Source: Hyphomicrobiales bacterium
Lineage (GTDB): Bacteria > Pseudomonadota > Alphaproteobacteria > Rhizobiales > Rhizobiaceae
DNA: 64,000 bases
Assembly: GCA_900473805.1 (NCBI GenBank)
Contig: UCMS01000006.1
Coordinates: 667,736 to 731,735 of the forward strand
Reading direction: 5' to 3'
A program made the position numbers and the translations under genes. Position 1 is the stretch's first letter; each line of letters starts with the position of its first letter. The notes beneath the pieces were generated by a model. It was not told the origin of the DNA and did not search any database. It worked only from the letters and a program-made list of their open reading frames with translations. Below, in pieces: positions 55,386-64,000 of the stretch.

Positions 55386-55751
55386 ATGACACCCGCAATG
55401 ACCATCCTCTATGTCGAAAACGCCGCAGCGAGCGCCGATTTCTATAAAAAACTCTTCGGCCTTCCTCCGACCGAACGCGCTGATACCTTCTCGCTCTTCC
55501 GCCTCCCGACAGGCCTCGTGCTCGGCCTCTGGAGCCGCGCCGGTGTGGAACCGAAGGCTGAGTTCACCGGCGGCGGCTGCGAACTCGCCATCCGCGCGCC
55601 GGACGCTTCCGATGTGGACGCCACGCATGCACGCTGGGCAGCCCTCGGTGTCCCGGTTCTGCAGTCCCCAGTAGACGCCGAATTTGGCCGCACCTTTGCT
55701 GTCTGCGATCCCGATGGTCACCGTATCCGCGTCTTCAACCCGCCGGATTGA
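55386..55751 (+). CDS. VOC-family (glyoxalase/bleomycin resistance fold) protein
   Basis: A 121-residue vicinal-oxygen-chelate protein with two beta-alpha-beta modules (TILYVENAAASADFYKKLFG; FAVCDPDGHRIRVFNP). The metal-site pattern is incomplete by eye, so it may bind ligand without catalysis. The ATG at 55386 has AGGAG six bases upstream; an ATG six bases earlier directly abuts it. Confidence 0.87.
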   Translation: MTPAMTILYVENAAASADFYKKLFGLPPTERADTFSLFRLPTGLVLGLWSRAGVEPKAEFTGGGCELAIRAPDASDVDATHARWAALGVPVLQSPVDAEFGRTFAVCDPDGHRIRVFNPPD

Positions 55752-55856
55752 TCCAAGCGCGGATAGCTTGGTGCGCGAAAATTGACAGATTTCAAACTTC
55801 GCGTGCCGCACGGAAATCCGTTGCACGCCAAGGGCTGAGGCGGTATTTCGCAGTCC

Positions 55857-56801
55857 ATGACACAGATCGATCAAGCCCCACGCCCCGAGACCAGCGGCGC
55901 CTTTTGCGTCGCCGCCCTCTATCACTTCGCCAAGTTCCCGCGCTTCGAAAGCTTCCAGGAGCCGTTGGAGAGCCTCTGCAAGGCCGAAGGCGTGAAGGGC
56001 ACCCTGCTCCTCGCCCACGAAGGTATCAACGGCACCATCGCTGGGACCGATGCCGCCATTGCCAAGGTGCTGGCCTATATCCGCAGCCAGCCGGAATTCG
56101 TCCACCTCGAGCACAAGGAAAGCCGCGCCTCCAAGATGCCCTTCCTGCGCATGAAGGTGCGGCTGAAGAAAGAGATTGTCACCATGGGCGTCGAGGATAT
56201 CGACCCCAATGAGATCGTCGGCACCTATGTTGACCCGAAAGACTGGAACGACCTGATCTCAGACCCGGAAACGATCGTCATCGACACTCGCAACGATTAC
56301 GAGACGGCGATCGGCATCTTCCGCGGCGCGGTCGATCCAAACACGAAGACTTTCCGCGAATTTCCCGACTGGGTGAAAAACAATCCCGGCCTGCACAATA
56401 AGCCGAAGATCGCGATGTACTGCACCGGCGGGATACGCTGCGAGAAGGCAACGGCCTTCATGAAGCAGCAGGGCTTCGAGGAAGTGTACCACCTCAAGGG
56501 TGGCATTCTGAAATATCTGGAGGAAGTGCCGGAAGAACAGAGCCTGTGGGACGGCGCCTGCTTCGTCTTCGACGAGCGCGTCTCTGTCACGCATGGCCTA
56601 AAGGAAGGCAACCACAAGCTCTGCCACGCCTGCCGCAATCCGATTACAGCCGAGGAACTGACCCATCCGCATTATGAGGAAGGTGTCTCCTGCAGCCATT
56701 GTTATGAAAGCCGCACGGAAGCGGATCGCGACCGTTATCGCCAGCGCCAGCTACAGATAGCGCTGGCGAAGAAGCGGGGCGAAAAGCACATCGGCAGCTG
56801 A
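55857..56801 (+). CDS. trhO: tRNA uridine(34) hydroxylase (rhodanese-domain)
   Basis: A 314-residue TrhO (YceA) protein. An N-terminal acylphosphatase-like domain ([15 protein letters not shown]) is followed by a rhodanese domain with the active Cys189 in [16 protein letters not shown]-terminal cysteine-rich segment ([12 protein letters not shown] and CSHCYESR) likely binds zinc. The enzyme hydroxylates U34 of tRNA to ho5U using oxygen. Length is typical. Confidence 0.94.
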   Translation: MTQIDQAPRPETSGAFCVAALYHFAKFPRFESFQEPLESLCKAEGVKGTLLLAHEGINGTIAGTDAAIAKVLAYIRSQPEFVHLEHKESRASKMPFLRMKVRLKKEIVTMGVEDIDPNEIVGTYVDPKDWNDLISDPETIVIDTRNDYETAIGIFRGAVDPNTKTFREFPDWVKNNPGLHNKPKIAMYCTGGIRCEKATAFMKQQGFEEVYHLKGGILKYLEEVPEEQSLWDGACFVFDERVSVTHGLKEGNHKLCHACRNPITAEELTHPHYEEGVSCSHCYESRTEADRDRYRQRQLQIALAKKRGEKHIGS

Positions 56802-56812
56802 AGACCGCCGGC

Positions 56813-57061
56813 TTATCCCGAAAGAGCGTCGCCCTTTTTCCAACCCGGAACACCCCAGTTCCGCAGACGCATGCGCGGCGCCACCGCGGATGCGAGGAAC
56901 GGCGCCACCACAAAGCTCGTGACGACCACCAGCGGCAGCAGATATTTCGCTTGCGCGGTCAGAGCAGGGACGGACAGAACCAGAATGGCACCAGCGCCAA
57001 AGAGAACGGCGTTGATCATCATGCTGCAAACGATGCGCAGCCAGGTATCGGTTGTGAACAT
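56813..57061 (-). CDS. Small hypothetical inner membrane protein
   Basis: An 82-residue protein with two hydrophobic segments (IVCSMMINAVLFGAGAILVL and YLLPLVVVTSFVVAPFLA) and a basic C-terminal tail (RMRLRNWGVPGWKKGDALSG). No known family comes to mind. It lies 66 bases after the c-di-GMP protein gene on the same strand and converges with trhO. Confidence 0.65.
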   Translation of the reverse strand: MFTTDTWLRIVCSMMINAVLFGAGAILVLSVPALTAQAKYLLPLVVVTSFVVAPFLASAVAPRMRLRNWGVPGWKKGDALSG

Positions 57062-57127
57062 GGCAATACTCCCTTCTCCACATACGACGCGGGAAGAGGC
57101 GGCATTGTTCCGGGAGGCGCCGTCGGC

Positions 57128-59365
57128 TTAGCCCGGCAGCAGGCTCTCGCGGTGGTTGGCGAATGCGAGCGCCGCAGCCTTGGCCCTGAGCTCCATGGGG
57201 CGTTGCAGAAGCGCATCGATCGCTTCGGGGCTGCACGGACGGCCGAACAGATATCCCTGCAACTGGTCGCAACCCGCCAGTCGGAGATTGACCGCCTGCT
57301 GGTCGGTCTCGACACCTTCGGCCGTCACGGGCACGTCGAGCGAGCGCGCCAGCGCCACGGTCGCCTGCAGCATTTCGACCGCCTTGTGTCCCTGGCCGAG
57401 CGACTGCACGAGCGATTTGTCGATTTTCATCCGGTCGAAACCGAACTGACGCAGATAGCCGACGCTCGAGAAACCGGCACCGAAATCATCAAGCGCGATC
57501 TGCAGGCCGATCTTGCGAAGCCGCTCGAGCACGCTGCGTGCCCGCTCGGGGTTCTGGATGAAATAGGTTTCGGTCATCTCCAGCACCACCCGGCGTGGAT
57601 CAATGCCGGCCTCTCGGAACAGATCTGCCACATGACCGGAAAAGGCCGGATCGCGGAACTGTCCGGGTGAAACATTGACGGACAGCTTGAGCCCCGGCCA
57701 GGCCGAAAGCTGCGTTAGCGACCGGCGAAGAACGCCGAGGCCAAGCCGGTCGATGAGGCCGCTGGTCTCCGCGATCGGAATGAATATTTCCGGCGAGACC
57801 GGTCCATGGCCCGCCCGGTTCCAGCGTGCCAGCGCCTCGACACTGACAAGGTCGAACGTCGAAGAGTCCACCACCGGCTGGTAAACGACCTCGATCTCAT
57901 CCTTCTCAATGGCGGCGCGCAGGTCGAGCGCCATCTGATTGCGAGTTTCGCGCTCTTCGTCCATCTGCGGATGATACGCCGTCCAGCGACCACGCCCCCC
58001 TTCCTTGGAGGCATACATGGCCATGTCCGCTTGGCGCGTCAGCTCTCCGCCATCGATCGAACCTCGACGCGAAAGGGCGAGCCCCAGGCTGCAACCGACG
58101 GAGACGACCCGTTCACCGAGTGTCAGGGGTTCACCAAAAAAATCGAGGATGGCTTCGGCGACGGAGACGGCACGCGCTTCCGCCTCTGCGCCGAAAAAGA
58201 CGATGCCGAACTCGTCTCCACCGATACGCGAAAGGGCGGTGTTCTCCCCCACCAGCACATCAAGTCCGGCCGACACCGCCCGAATGAGGCTATCGCCAAC
58301 CGCATGACCATAGGAATCATTGACTTCCTTGAAGCCGTCGAGATCGAGATAGAGCAGGACGACGTCACTGTCCTGGTCGCGCGCCTGTTCCAGCGCCTGA
58401 TCGAGCAGGACATGCAAGCCGTCGCGATTGGCAAGCCCGCTCAATCGGTCGGTTCGCGCGAGCTTCAGGGCTGCGGCTTCGTCCGTTCGCAACCGGCGCA
58501 CGATGCTGTTGCCGATAATGAAGAGAAGCATGCAGTAGATCGCGACCAGCACCAGCGCAGCCTTGACCAGAGGCTCCACCTGCTCACGGCTGAGGTCGCC
58601 GGGAGCACGCGGCGTCCAGGCCAGCGACGCGAGCGAGATACCGGAAGGTGAATCGATCGTAACGGAATGCGTCGACCGGTAGGATGGAGCGGCCAGAACA
58701 AGGCCCGGAAGCACATAAGCGCCGGAGATGCGCTCGACCTTGTCGCGGGAAACATGGCGAATGAAGACAAGATAGGCGCGGTTTTCCGGATCGGCCTCGA
58801 CCTCGCCGGACTTCTTCCGGATCAGCGCAACGCCGGCGGCTCCCACACCTTTGACTGTGCGCACGAAGCCGAGTGCCTGCGGATTGTCACCCACCTTTGT
58901 GGAACGAACCTGATCGAACAGCAGCATCAGGTCATGGGGCAGGAAACCCTTCCCGCCGTCTTTGAGCGGCTTGCCGTCCGAATAAGCCATTCCGGCGCGG
59001 CCTTCCTGATCCAGCACGATGGCGACATCGAACAGATCGCTCTCGAAGGTCATGTCGCCGAAATTGCTGATCACCCATTCGGGATCCGGCGCCGCGTAAA
59101 TGTTCTCCGCCGCGTCGTCCCAGGCGGCATAGTCGTTGAGGGTGGCGCCCAATTGAAACTTGAAAGTCCGGATCGCGCCGACCAGGGTCTCGCGGGAGCG
59201 TTCCTCGTCCAGATGGTTGGCATAACTTGCAACACGATCGAGCGCAGTCAGGACAAGGGTCGTCACCATGACGGCCAGCATCGCAAAGACCAGCAGCATC
59301 CCCGCCACCGCCATCGGGCGACTTGCAAGCGACTTCAGTCGATTATGTAGTCTGCGAAGCCGCAT
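57128..59365 (-). CDS. CHASE4-GGDEF-EAL protein, bifunctional cyclic-di-GMP enzyme candidate
   Basis: A 745-residue inner membrane protein. Helix 1 (MAVAGMLLVFAMLAVMVTTLV) and helix 2 (LVAIYCMLLFIIGNSIV) flank a periplasmic CHASE4 sensor with the signature LNDYAAWDDAAENIY. Both output domains look active: RIGGDEFGIVFF in the cyclase, and EAL (EALARW), VNVSPGQF, LEMTET, LDDFGAGFSS, MKIDKS and TAEGVET in the phosphodiesterase. No RxxD inhibitory site precedes GGDEF. ATG 59365 has AGGA eight bases upstream; TTG 59413 is an alternative. Confidence 0.92.
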   Translation of the reverse strand: MRLRRLHNRLKSLASRPMAVAGMLLVFAMLAVMVTTLVLTALDRVASYANHLDEERSRETLVGAIRTFKFQLGATLNDYAAWDDAAENIYAAPDPEWVISNFGDMTFESDLFDVAIVLDQEGRAGMAYSDGKPLKDGGKGFLPHDLMLLFDQVRSTKVGDNPQALGFVRTVKGVGAAGVALIRKKSGEVEADPENRAYLVFIRHVSRDKVERISGAYVLPGLVLAAPSYRSTHSVTIDSPSGISLASLAWTPRAPGDLSREQVEPLVKAALVLVAIYCMLLFIIGNSIVRRLRTDEAAALKLARTDRLSGLANRDGLHVLLDQALEQARDQDSDVVLLYLDLDGFKEVNDSYGHAVGDSLIRAVSAGLDVLVGENTALSRIGGDEFGIVFFGAEAEARAVSVAEAILDFFGEPLTLGERVVSVGCSLGLALSRRGSIDGGELTRQADMAMYASKEGGRGRWTAYHPQMDEERETRNQMALDLRAAIEKDEIEVVYQPVVDSSTFDLVSVEALARWNRAGHGPVSPEIFIPIAETSGLIDRLGLGVLRRSLTQLSAWPGLKLSVNVSPGQFRDPAFSGHVADLFREAGIDPRRVVLEMTETYFIQNPERARSVLERLRKIGLQIALDDFGAGFSSVGYLRQFGFDRMKIDKSLVQSLGQGHKAVEMLQATVALARSLDVPVTAEGVETDQQAVNLRLAGCDQLQGYLFGRPCSPEAIDALLQRPMELRAKAAALAFANHRESLLPG

Positions 59366-59491
59366 GCGATACTGTCCTGGCTTTGGCCGCACCCTGCCAG
59401 AAAATGTGTTCAATTTGACTTAACATACTGACAGTTCTAATAAATATCGGCTGGTGCGGAAATTCTAATGGACGAATTTCAGTAGCCAACG

Positions 59492-59520
59492 AAAAAGGGC
59501 CCCGGTTTCCCGGAGCCCTT
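59492..59520 (-). terminator. Terminator of the nitroreductase gene
   Basis: A 10-bp GC-rich stem (one G-T pair) with a GAAA-type loop, followed on the minus strand by TTTTT. Confidence 0.82.
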
Positions 59521-59565
59521 GGCGGGACGGCCTGGAGGTGCCGACCCGTAATCGGTGCTTTTCTG

Positions 59566-60204
59566 TCAGGCGACGACGGAGACGAACTCGTCCTTGGGAC
59601 GGCGCACCTTTTTCAGGTTGACGAGCCAGTCGCCCTCGTCCGCGCGATATCCGAGCGGCAGGATCGTAACCGAACGCAGGCCCTTTTCACGCAGGCCGAG
59701 GATTTCGTCGAGCTTGGCCGGATCGAAGCCTTCCATCGGAGTTGCATCGACGCCCTCGAAGGCAGCCTGAGCGACCGACATCCCAAAGCCGATATAGGCC
59801 TGGCGCGCGGCATGCTCGAAATTCACCTGAGCATCACGGCCGGGATAGCTGTTCAGCAGCATCTGCCGATAGTTTTCCCAGCCTTCGTTGGTGAAGCCGC
59901 GCTCTTCGTTGACGAGGTCGAACATGCGGTTGATGCGGTCGGCCGTGTAGTTGTCCCAGGCGGCGAAGACGAGCAGGTGCGAACCATCGGTCACTTGAGC
60001 TTGGTTCCAGGCGATTTCCTGGATCTTGGCGCGCACATCCTTGTTGGTGACGACGATGACTTCGAAGGGCTGGAGGCCGCTGGAGGTCGGGGCGAGACGA
60101 GCAGCTTCGACGATACGCTCGACCTTGTCTTCCGGCACACTCTTGGTCGGGTCCATCTTCTTGGTGGCATAACGCCAGTTCAGCTTTTCAATGAGTGCGG
60201 ACAT
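59566..60204 (-). CDS. Nitroreductase-family NAD(P)H-dependent oxidoreductase
   Basis: A 212-residue FMN-dependent nitroreductase close to the NfsB/dihydropteridine reductase group. The FMN-contact region is LNWRYATKKMDPTK, with APTSSGLQPFEVIVV and LPLGYRADEGDW as further family segments. It reduces nitro compounds, quinones or similar electrophiles. It is divergent from an HxlR-type regulator, with a shared operator-like region between them, which suggests induction by reactive electrophiles. Confidence 0.92.
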   Translation of the reverse strand: MSALIEKLNWRYATKKMDPTKSVPEDKVERIVEAARLAPTSSGLQPFEVIVVTNKDVRAKIQEIAWNQAQVTDGSHLLVFAAWDNYTADRINRMFDLVNEERGFTNEGWENYRQMLLNSYPGRDAQVNFEHAARQAYIGFGMSVAQAAFEGVDATPMEGFDPAKLDEILGLREKGLRSVTILPLGYRADEGDWLVNLKKVRRPKDEFVSVVA

Positions 60205-60264
60205 GGTGTCGCTCCTGGTTGGACCTGTCAGGCGCCACGGGAGTTGGGAGCATCGACGAGGTCT

Positions 60265-60341
60265 GGTATCAATTCGTAACCAGGCCTAGATATGGAACCG
60301 ATCGAGATGTGCAAGAAGGCACATTTTTGATACCAGGTTAC
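60265..60341. promoter_or_regulatory. Paired operator-like sites between nitroreductase and HxlR genes
   Basis: Two copies of related half-sites: GGTATC-N5-GTAACC at 60265-60281 and GATACC-A-GGTTAC at 60329-60341. The half-sites are complementary between copies (GGTATC/GATACC, GTAACC/GGTTAC), so the whole region is a nested dyad. HxlR proteins bind such sites and control the divergent gene and themselves. Confidence 0.5.
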
Positions 60342-60365
60342 CTCGATGGAACGATTGGAACCATT

Positions 60366-60761
60366 ATGTGCGACAACTATGATCCGAACAAATGCCAGAC
60401 TGTCAGCGAAATGCTGGCCCGACTGGGCGACAAATGGACGGTTCTGGTGATCATGATGCTAGGCGACGGTCCGCAGCGCTTCTCCGACCTGAAGCGCTCG
60501 GTCGTCGGGATCTCGCAGCGCATGCTGACATTGACGCTGCGTTCACTGGAACGAGACGGCATTGTCGAGCGCACCGTACATCCGACGGTCCCGCCCAAGG
60601 TGGAATATGCCCTGACCGATCTCGGCCGCTCCTTTGGCGAACCCATCCGGGCGCTCGGCGGCTGGGTCTTCACCCATCACGAGCGCATTCAGTCAGCCCG
60701 CGCCGAGTTCGATCAGCGAAACGAGATCGATACGGGCAACAAGTTGATCAAGCTGGGATGA
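60366..60761 (+). CDS. HxlR-family regulator, probably redox- or electrophile-sensing
   Basis: A 131-residue winged-helix regulator. The core is LGDKWTVLVIMMLGDGPQRF, ISQRMLTLTLRSLERDG and a VPPKVEYALTDLG wing. Cysteines 2 and 10 lie just before the first helix (MCDNYDPNKCQT); in YodB/HypR/QorR-type members an N-terminal cysteine is the oxidation or electrophile sensor. The ATG at 60366 gives the family start. The nitroreductase is its likely target. Confidence 0.9.
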   Translation: MCDNYDPNKCQTVSEMLARLGDKWTVLVIMMLGDGPQRFSDLKRSVVGISQRMLTLTLRSLERDGIVERTVHPTVPPKVEYALTDLGRSFGEPIRALGGWVFTHHERIQSARAEFDQRNEIDTGNKLIKLG

Positions 60762-60771
60762 CAGCGAAGAT

Positions 60772-60794
60772 GCGGGGCGTGATGCCCCGCTTTG
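60772..60794 (+). terminator. Terminator of the HxlR gene, convergent with the beta-glucosidase gene
   Basis: A perfect 7-bp stem GCGGGGC/GCCCCGC with a five-base loop, followed by TTTG. It fills the whole gap to the convergent beta-glucosidase stop. Confidence 0.65.
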
Positions 60795-62168
60795 TCAGTC
60801 GGCCTTGAAGTTTCCCTTGGGGAATTCGAGCGCCAGATCGCGGTACCATTTTCCGCTCTTCTTGATGGTGCGCACCTGTGTGTCGTAATCGACATGCACG
60901 AGGCCGAAGCGCATCTTGTAGCCTTCCGCCCATTCGAAATTGTCCATCAGCGACCAGGCGAAGTAGCCCTGCATCGGATATCCCCCAGCGATCAGATCGG
61001 CGACCTTGTCGAGATGTTCGGCGTAATAATCCAGCCGCGGCTGGTCCTCGACCTCACCACCCTCGACCTCCATGTTGTAGCAGGCGCCGTTCTCGGTGAT
61101 GTAGCAGGGTGGCAGTTCGTAACGGGCATAGAGCCGCTCGACAAGCGACTTCAGAGCCGGCGCATAGACTTCCCAGCCGATATCCGTCTTGACCTTGGAA
61201 ACCGGCGGCGCACCCACCGTTGCCGGGAATTCGGCGCCGGGTGTCGGATCGTCGGCGACACGCATCGGCGTGTAGTAATTCAGGCCCCACCAGTCGAGCT
61301 TCTGGTTGATGATGGCGAGATCCCCCTCTTCGATCTTCGGCATGCGGTGACCGAGCGCCGAAAGGAAATCGGCGGGGTATTCGCCCTTGAAGACCGGATC
61401 GAAGAAGACGCCATTGTGGAACTGATGTGCCCTTTCGGCGGCCGCGAGATCAGCGGCACTGTCGGAGCCCGGCAGCGTCTCATGTGCGTTCAACACCAGC
61501 CCCACCGGGACATTGGGCGCGATTTCGCGGATCGCCTGAACCGACAGACCATGGGCAAGGTTGGTGTAGTGCAGCGCATGCAGGGCTGCATCCATGCTGC
61601 GCTCGCCCGGCGCATGCACGCCGTAGAGATGGCTGAGCCAGACCGAGCACCAGGGCTCGTTGAAGGTCGCAACCGCATCGAGCCGGTCGCCGAGGCGCTC
61701 CATCACCACCTTGGTGTAGCGCTGGAAGGCCTGCGCCGTTGCGCGCGCCGTCCAGCCGCCGTCGCCCATCAGCGCCAGCGGCAGATCCCAATGGTAGAGC
61801 GTGGCATAGGCCTTGATGCCGCGCGCCTTCAAGCCGTCGACAAGCTTGTCGTAGAAATCGAGACCCTTCTCGTTGATCGGGCCGGTGCCCTCTGGAATGA
61901 TGCGCGGCCAGGCGATCGAGAAACGATAGCCCGTAACGCCCATCTCCTTGATAAGGTCGAGATCGCTTTCCCAGCGATTGTAGTGGTCGCAGGCGACATC
62001 GCCATTGTGCCGCCCGAAGACCCGGCCCGGCATGTTGGAGAATGCATCCCAGATCGACGGCTTGCGTCCATCCGCCTTCGACGCCCCTTCGATCTGGAAG
62101 GAGGCGGTGGCGACGCCGAACAGGAAGTCACCGGGGAAGCGCGAGGCAAGAGCCTTGGGATCGATCAT
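60795..62168 (-). CDS. GH1 beta-glucosidase
   Basis: A 457-residue family 1 glycoside hydrolase. The acid/base Glu171 is in ATFNEPW, the nucleophile Glu359 in YITENGACY, and the N-terminal signature FLFGVATASFQIEG is complete. There is no signal peptide, so it acts in the cytoplasm on imported beta-glucosides or cello-oligosaccharides. No transporter genes adjoin it. AAGGACTTACTCC precedes the ATG. Confidence 0.94.
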   Translation of the reverse strand: MIDPKALASRFPGDFLFGVATASFQIEGASKADGRKPSIWDAFSNMPGRVFGRHNGDVACDHYNRWESDLDLIKEMGVTGYRFSIAWPRIIPEGTGPINEKGLDFYDKLVDGLKARGIKAYATLYHWDLPLALMGDGGWTARATAQAFQRYTKVVMERLGDRLDAVATFNEPWCSVWLSHLYGVHAPGERSMDAALHALHYTNLAHGLSVQAIREIAPNVPVGLVLNAHETLPGSDSAADLAAAERAHQFHNGVFFDPVFKGEYPADFLSALGHRMPKIEEGDLAIINQKLDWWGLNYYTPMRVADDPTPGAEFPATVGAPPVSKVKTDIGWEVYAPALKSLVERLYARYELPPCYITENGACYNMEVEGGEVEDQPRLDYYAEHLDKVADLIAGGYPMQGYFAWSLMDNFEWAEGYKMRFGLVHVDYDTQVRTIKKSGKWYRDLALEFPKGNFKAD

Positions 62169-62288
62169 GGAGTAAGTCCTTCGTCATACAAGCGCGGACA
62201 CCGCCGCCGCTTATCCGTCGCTCAGCGGTTTAGAGCAAAGCCAAGACGGGGTGAAGACGGCGGAAAGAAAAAACTGCAACGTTGCAGT

Positions 62289-62563
62289 TTTCACACCCTC
62301 CCCTGGAGGGAGAGGGTCGGAGCGAAGCTCCGAGGTGGGGTGACCGCTTGCGTGACCGCCTCTCCACTTGGGAAAAGGGCCGCCGAACAAAGCGGAGGCG
62401 GGGTGTACGTGAGGATCAGCATGCCTCGTCAAGACCATGCCCTCATCCGCCCTTCGGGCACCCTCTCCCCCATGCGGGGAGAGGGTAGGGTGAGGGGCGA
62501 GTTCGCAGCTACACCCCCACCCGCCGCTGCGCGGCGACCTCCCCCCTCAAGGGGGAGGTGGAG
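62289..62563. repeat. Mosaic of palindromic intergenic repeats (RIME/BIME-like)
   Basis: A gene-free stretch of about 275 bases made of several hairpins: TCGGAGC-GAA-GCTCCGA near 62317-62333; a long imperfect hairpin with CCTCTCCCC/GGGGAGAGG arms, enclosed by CCCTCA/TGAGGG, at about 62440-62496; and CCGCCGC/GCGGCG followed by ACCTCCCCC/GGGGGAGGT at 62521-62563. Phrases like CATCCGCCCTTCGGGCACC are typical of dispersed rhizobial palindromic elements. It lies between two minus-strand genes. The 62169-62288 part shows no feature. Confidence 0.7.
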
Positions 62564-63736
62564 TTACACCTTCACCCAACCGCCATTCTGCTTCGACGAC
62601 GCGATGCAAGCCTCGACAAAGGCCACACCCTTCACGCCATCATCAACCGTCGGATAAATCACGGCCGCATCAACCGCAGTCCCGGCCTTCGCCGCATTGA
62701 TGGCGGCGGCGGCCTCCGTATAGATCGTCGCGAAAGCTTCGAGGTAACCCTCCGGATGCCCCGACGGGATACGCGTGACCCGGCTAGCTGCCGCATTCGC
62801 CCCGGCTCCACCGCGCGTGATCAGCTGCTTCGGCTCGCCGAGACGGGTGAACCAGAGATAGTTCGGATCGGCCTGCGTCCACTCGATGCCGGCCTTGGTG
62901 CCATAGATGCGGACCTTCAGCCCGTTCTCGTTGCCGGTCGCCACCTGGCTGCACCACAGCAAACCCTTGGCCCCACCCTTGAAGCGCAGCATCACATGGG
63001 CATTGTCATCAAGACGACGGCCCTCGACAAAGGTGTGCACATCAGCGGCCAGTTCATCCAGTTCGAGGCCGGAGATGAAGGACCCGAGGTTATAGGCATG
63101 CGTGCCGATATCGCCGGTCGAGCCACCGGCGCCCGACTGCTTCGGGTCGGTGCGCCAGGCCGCCTGCTTCTGGCCGGTCTGCTCGATGGGCTCCGCCAGC
63201 CAGTCCTGCGGATACTCCATCTGCACGAGACGGAGATCGCCAAGCTCGCCGGAGCGAACCAGTTCGCGCGCATGCCGCACCATCGGATAGCCGGTGTAAT
63301 TGTGCGTCAGGATGAACAGCGCCTTCGCCTTGTCGGCAACGGCCTTCAGCGCCTTGGCATCGTCCAGGTTGGAGGTCAGCGGCTTGTCGCAAATGACGTG
63401 GATGCCGCGCTCGAGAAACGCCTTGGCCGCCGGGAAATGCACATGGTTCGGCGTCACGATCGACACAGCCTCGATGCCATCGGGACGCGCCGCTTCCTTC
63501 TCCGCCATCTCCTCGTAGGAGCCGTAGCAACGCTCCGGATCGAGCCCGAGTTCGCGGCCGGAAGCGACCGACTTCTCCGGTGTCGAGGATAGCGCGCCGG
63601 CAACGAGATCATACTGGTCATCAAGCCGCGCTGCCATGCGATGCACCGCACCGATAAAGGCGCCGGCCCCGCCACCAACCATGCCCAGACGGATCTTCGG
63701 TGTCCGCTCGCCCGACTTGCTCGCTTCGATCGCCAT
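62564..63736 (-). CDS. Gfo/Idh/MocA-family oxidoreductase
   Basis: A 390-residue NAD(P)-dependent sugar or inositol dehydrogenase. The N-terminal Rossmann loop is RLGMVGGGAGAFIGAVHRMA, the cofactor motif is HVICDKPLTSN (the EKP-type lysine), and the C-terminal catalytic region has GGSTGDIGTHAYNLGSFI with the active histidine. Polyol substrates are likely. The gene stands alone, and the palindromic mosaic lies directly at its 3' end. Confidence 0.92.
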   Translation of the reverse strand: MAIEASKSGERTPKIRLGMVGGGAGAFIGAVHRMAARLDDQYDLVAGALSSTPEKSVASGRELGLDPERCYGSYEEMAEKEAARPDGIEAVSIVTPNHVHFPAAKAFLERGIHVICDKPLTSNLDDAKALKAVADKAKALFILTHNYTGYPMVRHARELVRSGELGDLRLVQMEYPQDWLAEPIEQTGQKQAAWRTDPKQSGAGGSTGDIGTHAYNLGSFISGLELDELAADVHTFVEGRRLDDNAHVMLRFKGGAKGLLWCSQVATGNENGLKVRIYGTKAGIEWTQADPNYLWFTRLGEPKQLITRGGAGANAAASRVTRIPSGHPEGYLEAFATIYTEAAAAINAAKAGTAVDAAVIYPTVDDGVKGVAFVEACIASSKQNGGWVKV

Positions 63737-63918
63737 ATGCTTCCTCCTTGAAATGCGGTGTCTGGAGTTCGCTCTCCAGATCCGTTAAACTGACATCCGT
63801 AAAGAAGGATGCCCTGACAGTGAACATCTGAGATCCGCCTCTTCTGAGGCAAAGCACTTGAAACCGGCGTCAGCGGTCAACGCGACGTCCGATGCATGCT
63901 TTTGCAAGGATCTCGACC

Positions 63919-64000
63919 ATGCCTTTTCTCGACCCGAGACAACCCTATCCCATCACGCTTGCCGACGGCACGCCCTATCGCGAGACCGTCCAGCTTGCTG
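63919..64000 (+). CDS. Start of an unidentified gene, truncated by the window end
   Basis: An ATG with AAGGA eight bases upstream opens a frame of 27 visible codons to the window edge, beginning MPFLDPRQPYPITLADGTPY. The wording resembles the N-terminus of hexapeptide-repeat O-acetyltransferases of the CatB group, but too little is present for a call. The upstream gap 63737-63918 is divergent from the oxidoreductase gene and shows no clear motif. Confidence 0.55.
   Translation, partial: MPFLDPRQPYPITLADGTPYRETVQLA

Noticed and set aside
60792-62657. 621-codon plus-strand frame opposite the beta-glucosidase
   Set aside because: The minus-strand GH1 enzyme keeps both catalytic glutamates; the frame runs through the repeat mosaic and has no protein-like character.

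Overview
The window looks like a chromosomal or chromid segment of a Rhizobiaceae-type alphaproteobacterium (Agrobacterium/Rhizobium/Sinorhizobium relatives). The evidence is gene content and order, not a database match: a glgP-glgB-glgC-glgA-pgm glycogen operon, soxBDAG, an arsR-aqpS-arsC-arsH type arsenic operon of the kind known from Sinorhizobium meliloti, Omp25/31-type outer membrane proteins, an aa3-oxidase subunit IV, a long ornithine decarboxylase leader, and a mosaic of short palindromic intergenic repeats. Coding sequence is GC-rich, so many long antisense frames are open and were discarded.

Layout. 0-2 kb: end of a transglutaminase-like gene and a Tad-pilus-type von Willebrand protein. 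2.2-16.1 kb: glycogen metabolism (phosphorylase, branching enzyme, ADP-glucose pyrophosphorylase, synthase, phosphoglucomutase, debranching enzyme), split by a five-gene arsenic operon placed between the terminator after pgm and glgX. 16.2-17.8 kb: a MaoC hydratase and a DUF2332 protein. 17.8-19.2 kb: an AT-richer patch with a SUKH (SMI1/KNR4-like) protein and an unrecognised protein, probably an orphan immunity patch. 19.3-24.5 kb: heterotetrameric sarcosine oxidase on the minus strand. 24.8-30 kb: ribosomal protein S21, a TPR lipoprotein, cytochrome oxidase subunit IV, a FeeM-like acyltransferase behind a CtrA-type site, and a membrane EAL phosphodiesterase with a degenerate GGDEF motif.

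30-34.5 kb: a TRAP transporter with dctQM facing dctP across a strong two-way terminator. 34.5-40.3 kb: a 2-hydroxyacid dehydrogenase with its LacI regulator, a MarR regulator, a creatininase-family amidohydrolase, a His-rich CobW GTPase and a WD40 protein. 40.6-45.1 kb: a chemoreceptor and three outer membrane beta-barrel genes, one (OmpW) behind a perfect FNR/FixK-type box. 45.2-50.4 kb: ornithine decarboxylase with a leader of about 430 nt, a LysR regulator, and a DUF1007 plus nickel/cobalt-type exporter pair. 50.4-59.4 kb: small housekeeping and hypothetical genes (KDPG aldolase, adjacent CYTH and CHAD genes, a WYL regulator, the tRNA hydroxylase TrhO) and a CHASE4-GGDEF-EAL protein. 59.5-64 kb: a nitroreductase/HxlR divergent pair, a GH1 beta-glucosidase, a palindromic repeat mosaic, a Gfo/Idh/MocA oxidoreductase and the start of one more gene.

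I found no phage, transposase, CRISPR array, tRNA or rRNA. The most unusual signals are in leaders and regulatory sites (ODC leader, CtrA and FNR-type boxes, the chemoreceptor leader), in the orphan immunity patch, and in odd protein tails (DctM, MarR, CobW).
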